DNA from: an uncultured Chitinophaga sp.
GTDB lineage: Bacteria; Bacteroidota; Bacteroidia; Chitinophagales; Chitinophagaceae
Direction: 5' to 3'
DNA: 64,000 nt
Assembly (NCBI RefSeq): GCF_937898475.1
Contig: NZ_CALEJS010000015.1
Span: forward strand, 496,001-560,000
The notes under the pieces are model-generated. The model had not been told where the DNA came from. It worked only from the letters and a program-made list of their open reading frames with translations, and searched no databases. The position numbers and the translations under genes are program-made. Below are positions 41,735 through 49,173 of this stretch, piece by piece. The stretch's first letter is position 1; each line of letters begins with the position of its first letter.

Positions 41735-42808
41735 ATGATACGATTGTTTATTGCGTTACTTCTGCTTACAGGAACATTGTCCGCCCAGTATAGCGGACCG
41801 GCTGATATGCAGGCTACTGCGGAGACCCAACAGCTCTACCAGCGCCTGCGTGCTTTGATGCAACGGGGTATAATGTTTGGTCACCAGGACGATATGGCCT
41901 ACGGTATCGGGTGGAAGTATGAGCACGACAGGTCTGATGTGAAGGATGTTTGTGGCGACTGGCCGGCAGTATTTGGCTGGGACCTTGGCCACCTGGAAAC
42001 GGGCAGGCCGGTAAACCTGGACAGCGTGCCGTTTGACAGCCTGCGGTCATACATCAGGGCAGTACATGAAAGAGGTGGCGTAAACAGCATCAGCTGGCAT
42101 GGTAACAACCCCGTAAGCGGCGGTTCGGCCTGGGATACATCGCTGGCGGTAGCGGCCATCCTGCCCGGAGGCAGTAGTTATGCCGTTTATACCGCCTGGC
42201 TGGACCGGCTCGCAGATTTTATGCATTCGCTGAAAACAGCTGATGGGATCAGCATACCTGTTATCTTCCGTCCCTTTCATGAGCATACGGGCAGCTGGTT
42301 CTGGTGGGGGCAACGCCAATGCAGTACCACCGAGTTCAGAACACTGTGGCAATTTACAGTCAATTACCTGACAACAGTAAAGCAGGTACACAACCTTTTA
42401 TATGCCTACTCAGCGGCTGATTTTGATGATGACGGCGGGTATATGGAGCGTTACCCCGGTGATGCCTTTGTAGATGTGATAGGTTTTGATCTCTTTCATT
42501 CCGGCAGCGCCGAACAATACCTGCGGCTGCTGCGGCAACGTTTAGAGGTACTTGAAGCAGTGGCGGCTATCAACCATAAGATACCGGCGCTCACTGAAAC
42601 AGGACAGGAACGGGTATCGGCAGCTGACTGGTGGACGCAGATCCTGCTGCCCGCATTGCGGCCTTTCCGGCTTTCCTATGTACTGGTATGGCGTAACGGG
42701 AGGCCTGATCATTATTATGCTCCTTATCCGGGGCAGGTTAGCGGGAATGATTTTAAGAAATTCAGGGCGGACGAAAGAACGCTTTTCCTTCAGGATCTGA
42801 ACCAATGA
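41735..42808 (+). CDS. GH26 family glycoside hydrolase (beta-mannanase-like)
   Basis: The 357-residue secreted enzyme starts with a signal peptide (MIRLFIALLLLTGTLSAQ). GH26 hallmarks: MFGHQDDMAYGIGW near residue 48, SISWHGNNPVSGG, VIFRPFHEHTGSWFWWG with acid/base Glu183, DVIGFDLF, and PALTETGQE with nucleophile Glu288. GH26 enzymes are mostly endo-beta-1,4-mannanases or mannobiohydrolases. The absence of a lipobox suggests a periplasmic location, where it would cut imported manno-oligosaccharides. It is outside the PUL and has no carbohydrate genes next to it. Its stop abuts the convergent bactofilin stop. Confidence 0.9.
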   Translation: MIRLFIALLLLTGTLSAQYSGPADMQATAETQQLYQRLRALMQRGIMFGHQDDMAYGIGWKYEHDRSDVKDVCGDWPAVFGWDLGHLETGRPVNLDSVPFDSLRSYIRAVHERGGVNSISWHGNNPVSGGSAWDTSLAVAAILPGGSSYAVYTAWLDRLADFMHSLKTADGISIPVIFRPFHEHTGSWFWWGQRQCSTTEFRTLWQFTVNYLTTVKQVHNLLYAYSAADFDDDGGYMERYPGDAFVDVIGFDLFHSGSAEQYLRLLRQRLEVLEAVAAINHKIPALTETGQERVSAADWWTQILLPALRPFRLSYVLVWRNGRPDHYYAPYPGQVSGNDFKKFRADERTLFLQDLNQ

Positions 42809-43261
42809 TTAGAACCAGCTGGCTACTTCTTCATCTGGAGGTGCGTCTTTCACGGGTATTGCGGCATCGTCTTCTTCTGTTTTTTCCGGCTCGGGCCCCC
42901 GACGTGCTGCAAGGCTCTTACGGATGGCGCCTTCTATTACTGCGCCTTCCTTTACCTCCAGTATAAGCGCGTTTACATCGCCTTTGATATAAGCTACATT
43001 ACTGATCACCGCTTTATTAGTGATATAGATATCACCGTAAATCTTTCCATAGGTTACAAGGTCCGTTGCATATACGTTGCCCTTTATGTTTGCCTGCGGG
43101 CCAATGACCAGCAGGCCTTCCGTTTTCACATCTCCTTTTACGTTGCCATCAATACGCCCTGGAATAGTGGCCTCAATGTTTCCTTGCACCACTACCTGAC
43201 GGGGTAATAGAAATCTGCCCTTTCCCAGGGCATTGCGAAAAAGATCCGTTATTGTATTCAT
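42809..43261 (-). CDS. Bactofilin family cytoskeletal protein
   Basis: The 150-residue protein has the repetitive right-handed beta-helix of bactofilins: VVVQGNIEATIPGRIDGNVKG, TEGLLVIGPQANIKGNVYATDL, TYGKIYGDIYITNKAVI, AYIKGDVNALILEVKEGAVIEGAI, with the short disordered N-terminus and the charged C-terminal tail usual in the family. Bactofilins polymerise without nucleotide and position envelope or wall-modifying machines at the membrane. Its ATG overlaps the stop codon of the actin-like gene by one base, so both are coupled in one operon: two filament-forming proteins expressed together. Confidence 0.93.
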   Translation of the reverse strand: MNTITDLFRNALGKGRFLLPRQVVVQGNIEATIPGRIDGNVKGDVKTEGLLVIGPQANIKGNVYATDLVTYGKIYGDIYITNKAVISNVAYIKGDVNALILEVKEGAVIEGAIRKSLAARRGPEPEKTEEDDAAIPVKDAPPDEEVASWF

Positions 43262-44331
43262 TATTGATTAACAGCGGCAGTAGCGCCAGGTAAATTTACT
43301 TTTTCCTCATCAAAGATAGAAATGATAGACGAAGCATTACCAAGGTCGACGCCGACACTTCGCTGAGGCTTATCATCGGAAATACGCAGAGAGTTATACA
43401 GGTAACCGATGCTGATAAGGTTTTCAGGCGAGGGGGCTACTTCCACGGGTATAAAATCCCGGAATTCCTCTACAAAAGCATCCGTTAATTCACGGTAATG
43501 TGCACCGCCACCCATGAGGTAGATCTTTTGGCACTGCTCGAAATCCAGGTCGGTGAAATAGTTGCGCAGCAGGGGAGATACTACCTCCTTGTAATATTGG
43601 GTGAGCACTTCCTTGCGTACGTCTTTAAGATCTATCCTTTTGCGGTTGGTAAAAATGGAGCCCTTCATAAATGCGTCATCCAGCTGGTGCTCATTTTTCA
43701 TATCCAGGTAGTATTTCTTATTCAACTCCCTGGCCAGGTTGTTAATGGCATATTTAATGCCGTGGGAGCTGAAGCAGGTACGGTTGATGAGGCCATCGCC
43801 TGTAGCCATTCCGCCTTCAATAGTGCCAAAGCCGAAGCTCACCGCAATAAAATTATCCAGGTTAGGGTCGCCAATGGTTTTCTTCAGACCAATGATCCCA
43901 CCTACGATCTCGGGGATGATCTCAAACTTTTCAATATCAAGCATGGCCTTTTTGACAGCACCTTTGGTATTGAAAGTCTGGGTATCATATTCTATCAGGA
44001 AATGCCGCTTTGCCAGGAACTGTTCTGCGGCCTGTTTATAAATATTATAGGTAGAAAAAGGAAATCCCATGGTGATGGACATTGGCTGCTGTACTTTGTC
44101 CGCCACATTGATCATGGCTGATTTAAACAGGATATCATAATCATCTTCCATTGGCGCGGCGTTGGTGATACGGCCAGGGTTGATACCGCCGCGTTTGGCC
44201 AGGTTACCAACTATATACCAGTTCTCATCCTTTTTAACTTTTATACCGTTGAGCAGATCTTTGGAAGAATTTTCCGTATTGCCGAATGCAGTTTCAAAAA
44301 CACTAGGGAAGTTAATAGTCGACGGTTTCAT
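43261..44331 (-). CDS. Actin-like ATPase, apparently circularly permuted
   Basis: The 356-residue protein (start ATG 44331, AAGGA nine bases upstream) belongs to the ParM/archaeal-actin-like group. Seen in order: INFPS (6-10) and WYIVGNLAKRGG (38-49), like the region that normally follows phosphate loop 1; MSITMGFPFS (84-93); a phosphate-2-like VSFGFGTIEGG (164-174) with Ser in place of the usual Asp; the adenosine motif LMGGGAHYR (272-280); and SPENLISIGY (301-310), normally the end of the fold. Then a linker leads to SVGVDLGNASSIISIF (325-340), which looks like the phosphate-1 beta hairpin normally found at the N-terminus. No such motif lies at the N-terminus or in the AT-rich upstream frame. 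It is coupled to a bactofilin gene. The permutation is my inference. Confidence 0.85.
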   Translation of the reverse strand: MKPSTINFPSVFETAFGNTENSSKDLLNGIKVKKDENWYIVGNLAKRGGINPGRITNAAPMEDDYDILFKSAMINVADKVQQPMSITMGFPFSTYNIYKQAAEQFLAKRHFLIEYDTQTFNTKGAVKKAMLDIEKFEIIPEIVGGIIGLKKTIGDPNLDNFIAVSFGFGTIEGGMATGDGLINRTCFSSHGIKYAINNLARELNKKYYLDMKNEHQLDDAFMKGSIFTNRKRIDLKDVRKEVLTQYYKEVVSPLLRNYFTDLDFEQCQKIYLMGGGAHYRELTDAFVEEFRDFIPVEVAPSPENLISIGYLYNSLRISDDKPQRSVGVDLGNASSIISIFDEEKVNLPGATAAVNQ

Positions 44332-44391
44332 TGGAAGTCCTTTATAAAATAAAAATATTAAATGTATAGAATAATGTACCCTTTGGGCATA

Positions 44392-44410
44392 CAAGATATT
44401 AAATATCTTG
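44392..44410. promoter_or_regulatory. Perfect palindrome upstream of the actin-like/bactofilin operon
   Basis: CAAGATATTAAATATCTTG has two 9-base arms around one central base, 61 bases upstream of the ATG at 44331, in an AT-rich stretch. Its position suits a dimeric repressor or activator; the binding protein is unknown. Confidence 0.5.
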
Positions 44411-44487
44411 ATTATTAATAACTTCCCCTATTAAAATTTTATAAAGTGCTGTATTTGCTGAATGGTAAAACCCCTATCAGGATAAAC

Positions 44488-44889
44488 TCACGCATGCGCT
44501 GCTGCTTTCTTGCGCGTAGTACGCTTACGGCTGGACGCATTGCTGGTAGCGCCTTTCCTGGATGCAGCCTTTTTAGTGGTGGCGCTTTTTCTTGTAGTTG
44601 CCGCTTTCTTCCGGGTGCTGCCGGTTTTCTTCTTCGTACCTGCTTTTTTAGCTGCTGCCTTCTTCCTGGGAGCCGCTTTCTTCCGGGTGGTCTTCCTGGA
44701 ACCCGCGGAGTCTTTAGAGGGCGGTGGTACCTTGGCGCCTTTCTCCCTTGCTTCTGATAGTCCGATGGCAATGGCCTGCTTGCGGCTGGTTACTTTCTTA
44801 CCGCTGCGACCACTGCGTAATTTGCCTTTTTTCTGCTTGTGCATAGCTTCTTCTACTGTGTCCTGTGACTTTTTTGAATAACGTGCCAT
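44488..44889 (-). CDS. DUF6496 protein with histone H1-like Lys/Ala tail
   Basis: A 133-residue very basic protein. Residues 1-55 (MARYSKKSQDTVEEAMHK, LRSGRSGKKVTSRKQAIAIGLSEAREKGAKVP) are the conserved DUF6496 domain of Bacteroidota. The remainder is a low-complexity tail of KKAA/TTRK/ATTKKAASRK units as in bacterial histone H1-like proteins, which bind and compact DNA. A nucleoid role is inferred. The neighbouring opposite-strand region holds a sigma-54-type promoter and a possible small transcript. Base composition of the tail (GC-rich, repetitive) is a consequence of Ala/Lys/Arg codons rather than evidence of transfer. Confidence 0.85.
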   Translation of the reverse strand: MARYSKKSQDTVEEAMHKQKKGKLRSGRSGKKVTSRKQAIAIGLSEAREKGAKVPPPSKDSAGSRKTTRKKAAPRKKAAAKKAGTKKKTGSTRKKAATTRKSATTKKAASRKGATSNASSRKRTTRKKAAAHA

Positions 44890-44942
44890 ATGTCAATGTT
44901 TTATGAAGGAAGTTCCAAAAAAGGGACCAAATACATTTGTTC

Positions 44943-44957
44943 TGGCACGAACTTGGC
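44943..44957 (+). promoter_or_regulatory. Sigma-54 (-24/-12) promoter of a small transcript
   Basis: TGGCACGAACTTGGC matches TGGCACR-N4-TTGC with one mismatch (T to G in the -12 box); GG (44944-44945) and GC (44956-44957) are exactly ten bases apart. Predicted start is near 44969; a terminator follows at 45079-45115. Confidence 0.6.
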
Positions 44958-44992
44958 GGGTATATTATTGAACGTTTCTTTTACTTAAAGGG

Positions 44993-45094
44993 GTGGCTGT
45001 TGAAAGACAGTCTGAGAACAAACCCAATGAACCTGAACTGGACAATGCCAGCGTAGGAAATAAGCAAAAGAGACTCAAGGGTCCTGATAAGTAA
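44993..45094 (+). CDS. Possible 33-aa small protein in a sigma-54 transcript
   Basis: Between the -24/-12 promoter and the terminator there is an open frame beginning with GTG at 44993 and ending at TAA 45092-45094. It would encode a hydrophilic peptide, VERQSENKPNEPELDNAS (after the first two residues) followed by VGNKQKRLKGPDK. A purine-rich AAAGG lies directly before the GTG, though with short spacing. The composition looks protein-like, but no ATG is available and the hairpin overlaps its last codons, so the transcript may equally be a non-coding RNA of about 145 bases. No family recognised. Confidence 0.35.
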   Translation: MAVERQSENKPNEPELDNASVGNKQKRLKGPDK

Positions 45095-45115
45095 AATTAT
45101 CGGGATCCTTTTTTT
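45079..45115 (+). terminator. Intrinsic terminator of the small transcript
   Basis: GGGTCCTGATAA (45079-45090) pairs with TTATCGGGATCC (45097-45108) over 12 positions including two G-T wobbles, followed by seven T residues. It does not serve any recognised larger plus-strand gene, which supports a separate short transcription unit. Confidence 0.85.
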
Positions 45116-45184
45116 ATATCATTTCTTTGGGAAATGGTGTGTATTGAACACCACATTCCGCGTACTTAATTCCCGCACGCAGAT

Positions 45185-46396
45185 TTAGAATAACGACAAC
45201 TGGTTACCCGGTTTATCTTTCTTCGGCGGAAGCGCTTTCCCCACTACAGTTCGGCCGCCATATTTCCAGGAATCAGCCCTTTCACGGGCTATCACCTCGC
45301 TAAAGTTCTCATTGGGTTCAAAGTCTTTCTCCAGTTGCTGCGATATTACAGATAGTTTGCGGATAGCGTCCTGCTTTTCAGACTGTCCCACCTTTGCTTT
45401 ATCCACCGCATTTTTCAATACACGAATAGTTTCGTCATATACATTGGTAGCAACGGGGAAAGGATGCCCGTCTTTACCGCCGTGAGCAAAGGAAAAACGG
45501 GCAGGATCGGTAAAACGGGAAGGGGTGCCGTAGATCACTTCACTAACCAGGGTAAGCGATTGAAGCGTGCGGGGTCCAACACCTTCGAGCAGGAGCAGGG
45601 AATCAAAATCATGCAGGCTTCGTTCATGAGCCGCCGCCAGTACACTACCTAACCTCTTAAGGTCAACATCTGCCGCCCGGACATCATGATGGGAAGGCAT
45701 TACCAATTGACGGATCTCAGGAAGCATGCGGGCCGGGTCTTCTTTTACCAACTGGAGCAGACCATTCTTGGTACTGGCTGCCGCTTTATCGGTAAGGTTC
45801 AGTATCTCACCCTGGTTGTGGCCATAGATAAAGGTGTGCGGCGTTTCCGTATAAGAACGCATGGTGGCGGAGTGCCAATGATAGCGCCGGGCCATACCAT
45901 TGGCATCGTTCATGCCTTGCTGGATCACCGCCCAATCGCCCTCGCTGGAAACGATGAACGAGTGAAGATAAAGCTGATATCCATCCTGTACTGCTGTGTT
46001 ATCTACCTTGGCGGAAAGCTTACTGCTGCGCACCAGCGCTTCGCCGGGAAGACCGGTGATCTCGGCAATACTACGCAATTCGGCAGGTGTTTCGCGGGAA
46101 TAGCGGCCTTTACCACCACATATATAGATACCCAGTTCTTTGGAAAGCGGGTTTACTGCTTTCTTCAATGCCCCCATTACGCTGGTGGTAATGCCGGAAG
46201 AATGCCAGTCCATCCCCAGCACACACCCCAATGCCTGGAACCAGCAGGGATCGCTGAGACGCCGCAATACCTCTCCTTTTCCATAATCTGTGGCGATCGC
46301 CTCCACAATTGCCCCACCCAACAGACTCATTCTGCGTGCCAGCCAGGGCGGTACATGCCCATAATGTAGAGGAAGATCAGCATAAGAATGGCTCAT
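45185..46396 (-). CDS. DUF763 domain-containing protein
   Basis: The 403-residue protein matches the DUF763 family of bacteria and archaea: YADLPLHYGHVPPWLARRMSLLGGAIVEAI at the start, RLSDPCWFQALGCVLGMDWHSSGITTSVMGALK, GKGRYSRETPAEL, and LLLEGVGPRTLQSLTLVSEVIYG, the last a helix-hairpin-helix-like segment as found in DNA-binding proteins. IYGTPSRFTDPARFSFAHGGKDGHPFPV is also highly conserved. The family function is unknown; DNA binding is plausible. No signal peptide. The gene is monocistronic and oriented away from the small lipoprotein genes. Confidence 0.9.
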   Translation of the reverse strand: MSHSYADLPLHYGHVPPWLARRMSLLGGAIVEAIATDYGKGEVLRRLSDPCWFQALGCVLGMDWHSSGITTSVMGALKKAVNPLSKELGIYICGGKGRYSRETPAELRSIAEITGLPGEALVRSSKLSAKVDNTAVQDGYQLYLHSFIVSSEGDWAVIQQGMNDANGMARRYHWHSATMRSYTETPHTFIYGHNQGEILNLTDKAAASTKNGLLQLVKEDPARMLPEIRQLVMPSHHDVRAADVDLKRLGSVLAAAHERSLHDFDSLLLLEGVGPRTLQSLTLVSEVIYGTPSRFTDPARFSFAHGGKDGHPFPVATNVYDETIRVLKNAVDKAKVGQSEKQDAIRKLSVISQQLEKDFEPNENFSEVIARERADSWKYGGRTVVGKALPPKKDKPGNQLSLF

Positions 46397-46482
46397 TTCG
46401 CAAAGTTAGGGCTTGGCATAATTCTTTCCGTACTTTCTACCGAACCATATTTTTAATTGTAAAACAGCTAAACCCATTAGTC

Positions 46483-46719
46483 ATGACGAATATAAAGATC
46501 GAGAAGCCTTCAATTTACAAACTGTGCATCACCGTTTGTCTGGCAATGATCCTCAGCCTCTTCATTTTTGCGTGCGGCAGTTCCCGGGATGCGGGCTCCG
46601 GAACCAGTACAGACTCTGCAAGCAATGTAATTCAGGACACATCCGGCGCAATGCGTGACACATCTTCTATGCAGATGCAGGATACTTCCAGCAGGATGCC
46701 GTCCGATTCTATGCGTTAA
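46483..46719 (+). CDS. Small Asp/Ser/Thr-rich lipoprotein (78 aa)
   Basis: The ATG at 46483 gives a protein with a positively charged start, one hydrophobic segment (LCITVCLAMILSLFIFAC) and a lipobox cysteine, followed by a low-complexity tail of DTS-containing units (NVIQDTSGAMRDTSSMQMQDTSSRMPSDSMR). Such short Ser/Asp-rich lipoproteins are frequent in Bacteroidota and lack recognisable domains; the tail is probably disordered. A longer frame upstream to 46309 has no protein-like features. The next gene encodes a similar lipoprotein 39 bases downstream, suggesting an old duplication and shared transcription. Confidence 0.75.
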   Translation: MTNIKIEKPSIYKLCITVCLAMILSLFIFACGSSRDAGSGTSTDSASNVIQDTSGAMRDTSSMQMQDTSSRMPSDSMR

Positions 46720-46758
46720 AAACGGTAATGTAAATATTTGACCATAAAACTCATTCTT

Positions 46759-47022
46759 ATGAAAGGGAAATGCTTATATCTGCTACTGGTAGCCGGGTTT
46801 ACCGGCTTGTTGGCGACATCGTGCGGTAGCGGCAATAATACTGCTACCGATTCTACCGGTATGATGCAGACGGATAGTGGCGTAATTCTGTCCGACACAG
46901 CAACAATGCGAGACACAGCACCTGCGGCAGAACAGCCACCCGGCGCAATTAATGCCGGTGAAGACTCCTCCCGTTATGGTACAGGAGTAGATGACTCATC
47001 CAGGAACCGCAGGGGAAACTAG
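46759..47022 (+). CDS. Small Asp/Ser/Thr-rich lipoprotein (87 aa)
   Basis: Starting at ATG 46759 (MKGKCLYLLLVAGFTGLLAT) the protein has a type II signal with lipidated cysteine in LLATSCGSG. The mature part is short, acidic and low-complexity (TATDSTGMMQTDSGVILSDTATMRDT, AINAGEDSSRYGTGVDDSSRNRRGN). It resembles the preceding lipoprotein in layout and in the MRDT word, so the two are probably paralogues. No function can be assigned. An earlier ATG at 46738 in frame would add seven residues before the signal peptide and is less likely. Confidence 0.75.
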   Translation: MKGKCLYLLLVAGFTGLLATSCGSGNNTATDSTGMMQTDSGVILSDTATMRDTAPAAEQPPGAINAGEDSSRYGTGVDDSSRNRRGN

Positions 47023-47039
47023 TAAAAATTGGAAGCTGT

Positions 47040-47099
47040 AAGTCGCTGGTTACTGGCTCTTTAGCCATTTGCCATGGTTTGACTGATGACCAGCGACTT
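47040..47099. repeat. Inverted repeat, 11-bp arms
   Basis: AAGTCGCTGGT (47040-47050) and ACCAGCGACTT (47089-47099) are perfect complements with a 38-base loop containing further self-complementary words (GGCTCTTTAGCC). It follows the lipoprotein genes and could help end their transcript. Confidence 0.6.
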
Positions 47100-47139
47100 G
47101 CGGCATTCCACCAAGCGATTAAATAGTCAATTGTGAGAT

Positions 47140-47183
47140 GGAAGGTTGTGCAGGCTGCAAGGGCCTTGTAACCTTCCTTTTTT
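47140..47183 (+). terminator. Terminator-like hairpin before the ABC exporter gene
   Basis: GGAAGGTT (47140-47147) pairs with AACCTTCC (47170-47177) across a 22-base loop and is followed by six T residues. It probably insulates the exporter gene from the lipoprotein genes. Confidence 0.65.
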
Positions 47184-47292
47184 ATGTCCGGGATTTAAAA
47201 TAAATTGCCCTTCTGATTCGTCCTTGTCAGGGCAGACAGCAGATAATATACCCCTGGCTGCTGTATGAAACAGTATTTAAGTACCCGGACTG

Positions 47293-49083
47293 ATGCAAAA
47301 CTTTTTTGATTTTAAGAACTTTCGAAAAGGCCTGAGCCTGGCAACCCTGAGGAAAACCTTCCGATTATATAAATATGTAAGGCCTTACTGGCCGCAGTTC
47401 AGCCTCGGCATGCTTTTCCTTTTTATTTCCAGCCTGGCCGGTCTGGCGTTTCCGAAACTGCTGGGAGACCTGGTGGATTCCAGTGCTAAGGGCCACCTGG
47501 CACAGGACATTAATAAGTTAGGATTGATGCTTGCCGGCGTACTGGCAGGACAGGCTTTCTTCTCTTACTTCCGGATTGTACTGTTTGTTAACGTTACAGA
47601 GAAAACATTAGCTGCCCTGCGACAAACTATTTACAATCATCTTATTAAGCTGCCCATGAAATTCTTCCTCAGCAGGCGGGTAGGAGAGCTGGGCAGCCGC
47701 ATCTCCTCTGACATTTCGCTGCTACAGGAAACCTTCACTACTACCATCGCAGAGTTCATCCGACAGATCATTGTGATCATAGGCGGTATAGCGCTGCTGT
47801 TGCATACCTCTTTCAAGCTGACCGTCTTTATGCTGGCCATCTTTCCACTGGTGATGATCATCGCCTATGTGTTTGGCCGGTTTATCCGCCGTTTTTCCAA
47901 GCAGGTACAGAACCAGGTAGCAGAGGCCAATACCATTGTAGAAGAGACATTGCAGGGCATCCTGGCCGTAAAGGCCTTCGCCAATGAATTCTTTGAAATG
48001 AGGCGCTACAGGCAGAAGACACTGGAAGCCGCCGGTACCGGTATTAAAAGTGGTAAATTCCGGGGCGCTTTCTCGTCCTTCCTTATCCTCGGCATCTTTG
48101 GCGCCATGGTGGCGGTGATCTGGCGCGGCGCGCTCCTCATCTCCACCGGTGAAATGAAATCTACCGGCGACCTGTTCTCTTTTATTATCTACTCGGGCTT
48201 CATAGGGGGCTCCATTACCGGGCTGGCCGAAGTGTACACCAGCATCCAAAAAAGTATGGGCGCCACTGAGAACCTGCTGGAGATACTGGACGAACCGGCA
48301 GAGCCAATTACAGACAGCGCTCACATACTTCCTGAGCATTACCTGAGCGGTGAGTTGTCTTTTCGCCACGTTTCCTTCCATTATCCTTCACGGGCGGATA
48401 TGCACGTATTAAAAGATGTTTCCTTTACCGTGGCCGCCGATCAGCAGGTAGCACTGGTGGGTCCGAGCGGCGCAGGTAAAAGCACGATCGTGTCATTACT
48501 GCTGCGCCTGTACGATCCGACAGACGGGCATATCTCTTTCGATGGCAAGCAGGCCACAGGTATACCGCTTACCGCATTACGGGCGCAGATGGCGGTAGTA
48601 CCGCAGGATGTGTTCCTCTTTGGCGGTAACATCCGGGAGAATATTGGCTACGGGAAGCCGGGCGCCAGCGATGAAGAGATCCTTGAGGCAGCCAAAAAAG
48701 CCAATGCATGGGAGTTCATCCAGCGCTTTCCGCAGGGGCTGGACACGATCGTTGGCGAGCGCGGTATACAGCTTTCCGGCGGACAGCGCCAACGTATCGC
48801 CATTGCCCGCGCCGTATTAAAAGATCCCAGGATACTGATACTGGATGAGGCCACGTCAGCGCTGGACTCAGAATCAGAAAGACTGGTGCAGGACGCACTG
48901 GAGAAGCTGATGCAGGGACGTACCTCCATTGTAATTGCCCACAGGCTGTCTACCGTACGAAAAGCGGATAAGATTATTGTGCTGGATAAAGGTAGCATTG
49001 TAGAAGAAGGCACGCACAAAGAACTGATAGGGGTAGACGGCGGGTTATATAAAAATTTAAGTGAAATGCAGTTCACGCATTAA
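47293..49083 (+). CDS. MsbA-like ABC exporter (fused permease and ATPase)
   Basis: The 596-residue half-transporter has six hydrophobic segments in residues ~25-330 (YWPQFSLGMLFLFISSLAGLAF-type start, then RQIIVIIGGIALLLHTSF) and a nucleotide-binding domain: Walker A GPSGAGKS (390-397), Q-loop VPQDVFLFGG, signature LSGGQRQRIAIARAV, Walker B ILILDEATSALDSES and switch His in VIAHRLSTVRKAD. It forms a homodimer in the inner membrane exporting lipids, lipid A or hydrophobic compounds; relatives include MsbA and LmrA-type drug exporters. The coupling-helix region EANTIVEETLQGILAVKAFANE is typical. Specific substrate is not evident. Confidence 0.9.
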   Translation: MQNFFDFKNFRKGLSLATLRKTFRLYKYVRPYWPQFSLGMLFLFISSLAGLAFPKLLGDLVDSSAKGHLAQDINKLGLMLAGVLAGQAFFSYFRIVLFVNVTEKTLAALRQTIYNHLIKLPMKFFLSRRVGELGSRISSDISLLQETFTTTIAEFIRQIIVIIGGIALLLHTSFKLTVFMLAIFPLVMIIAYVFGRFIRRFSKQVQNQVAEANTIVEETLQGILAVKAFANEFFEMRRYRQKTLEAAGTGIKSGKFRGAFSSFLILGIFGAMVAVIWRGALLISTGEMKSTGDLFSFIIYSGFIGGSITGLAEVYTSIQKSMGATENLLEILDEPAEPITDSAHILPEHYLSGELSFRHVSFHYPSRADMHVLKDVSFTVAADQQVALVGPSGAGKSTIVSLLLRLYDPTDGHISFDGKQATGIPLTALRAQMAVVPQDVFLFGGNIRENIGYGKPGASDEEILEAAKKANAWEFIQRFPQGLDTIVGERGIQLSGGQRQRIAIARAVLKDPRILILDEATSALDSESERLVQDALEKLMQGRTSIVIAHRLSTVRKADKIIVLDKGSIVEEGTHKELIGVDGGLYKNLSEMQFTH

Positions 49084-49103
49084 GGCACAGCGCCCCAATG
49101 CTG

Positions 49104-49167
49104 AATTCCGGGACACAAATACCAAGATGCACCCGCTGCGATCGTTTGGAATTTGTATCCTGGAATT
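49104..49167. repeat. Long imperfect inverted repeat between convergent genes
   Basis: Bases 49104-49125 and 49145-49167 are complementary at about 19 of 22 positions (AATTCCGGGACACAAATACC with its counterpart GGAATTTGTATCCTGGAATT). It lies just after the ABC exporter stop, ahead of the convergent thioesterase stop, and may work as a two-way terminator. Confidence 0.6.
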
Positions 49168-49173
49168 TACTGT

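Noticed and set aside
45686..46369. 227-codon open frame on the plus strand
   Set aside because: Antisense to the DUF763 gene, which has strong family motifs.
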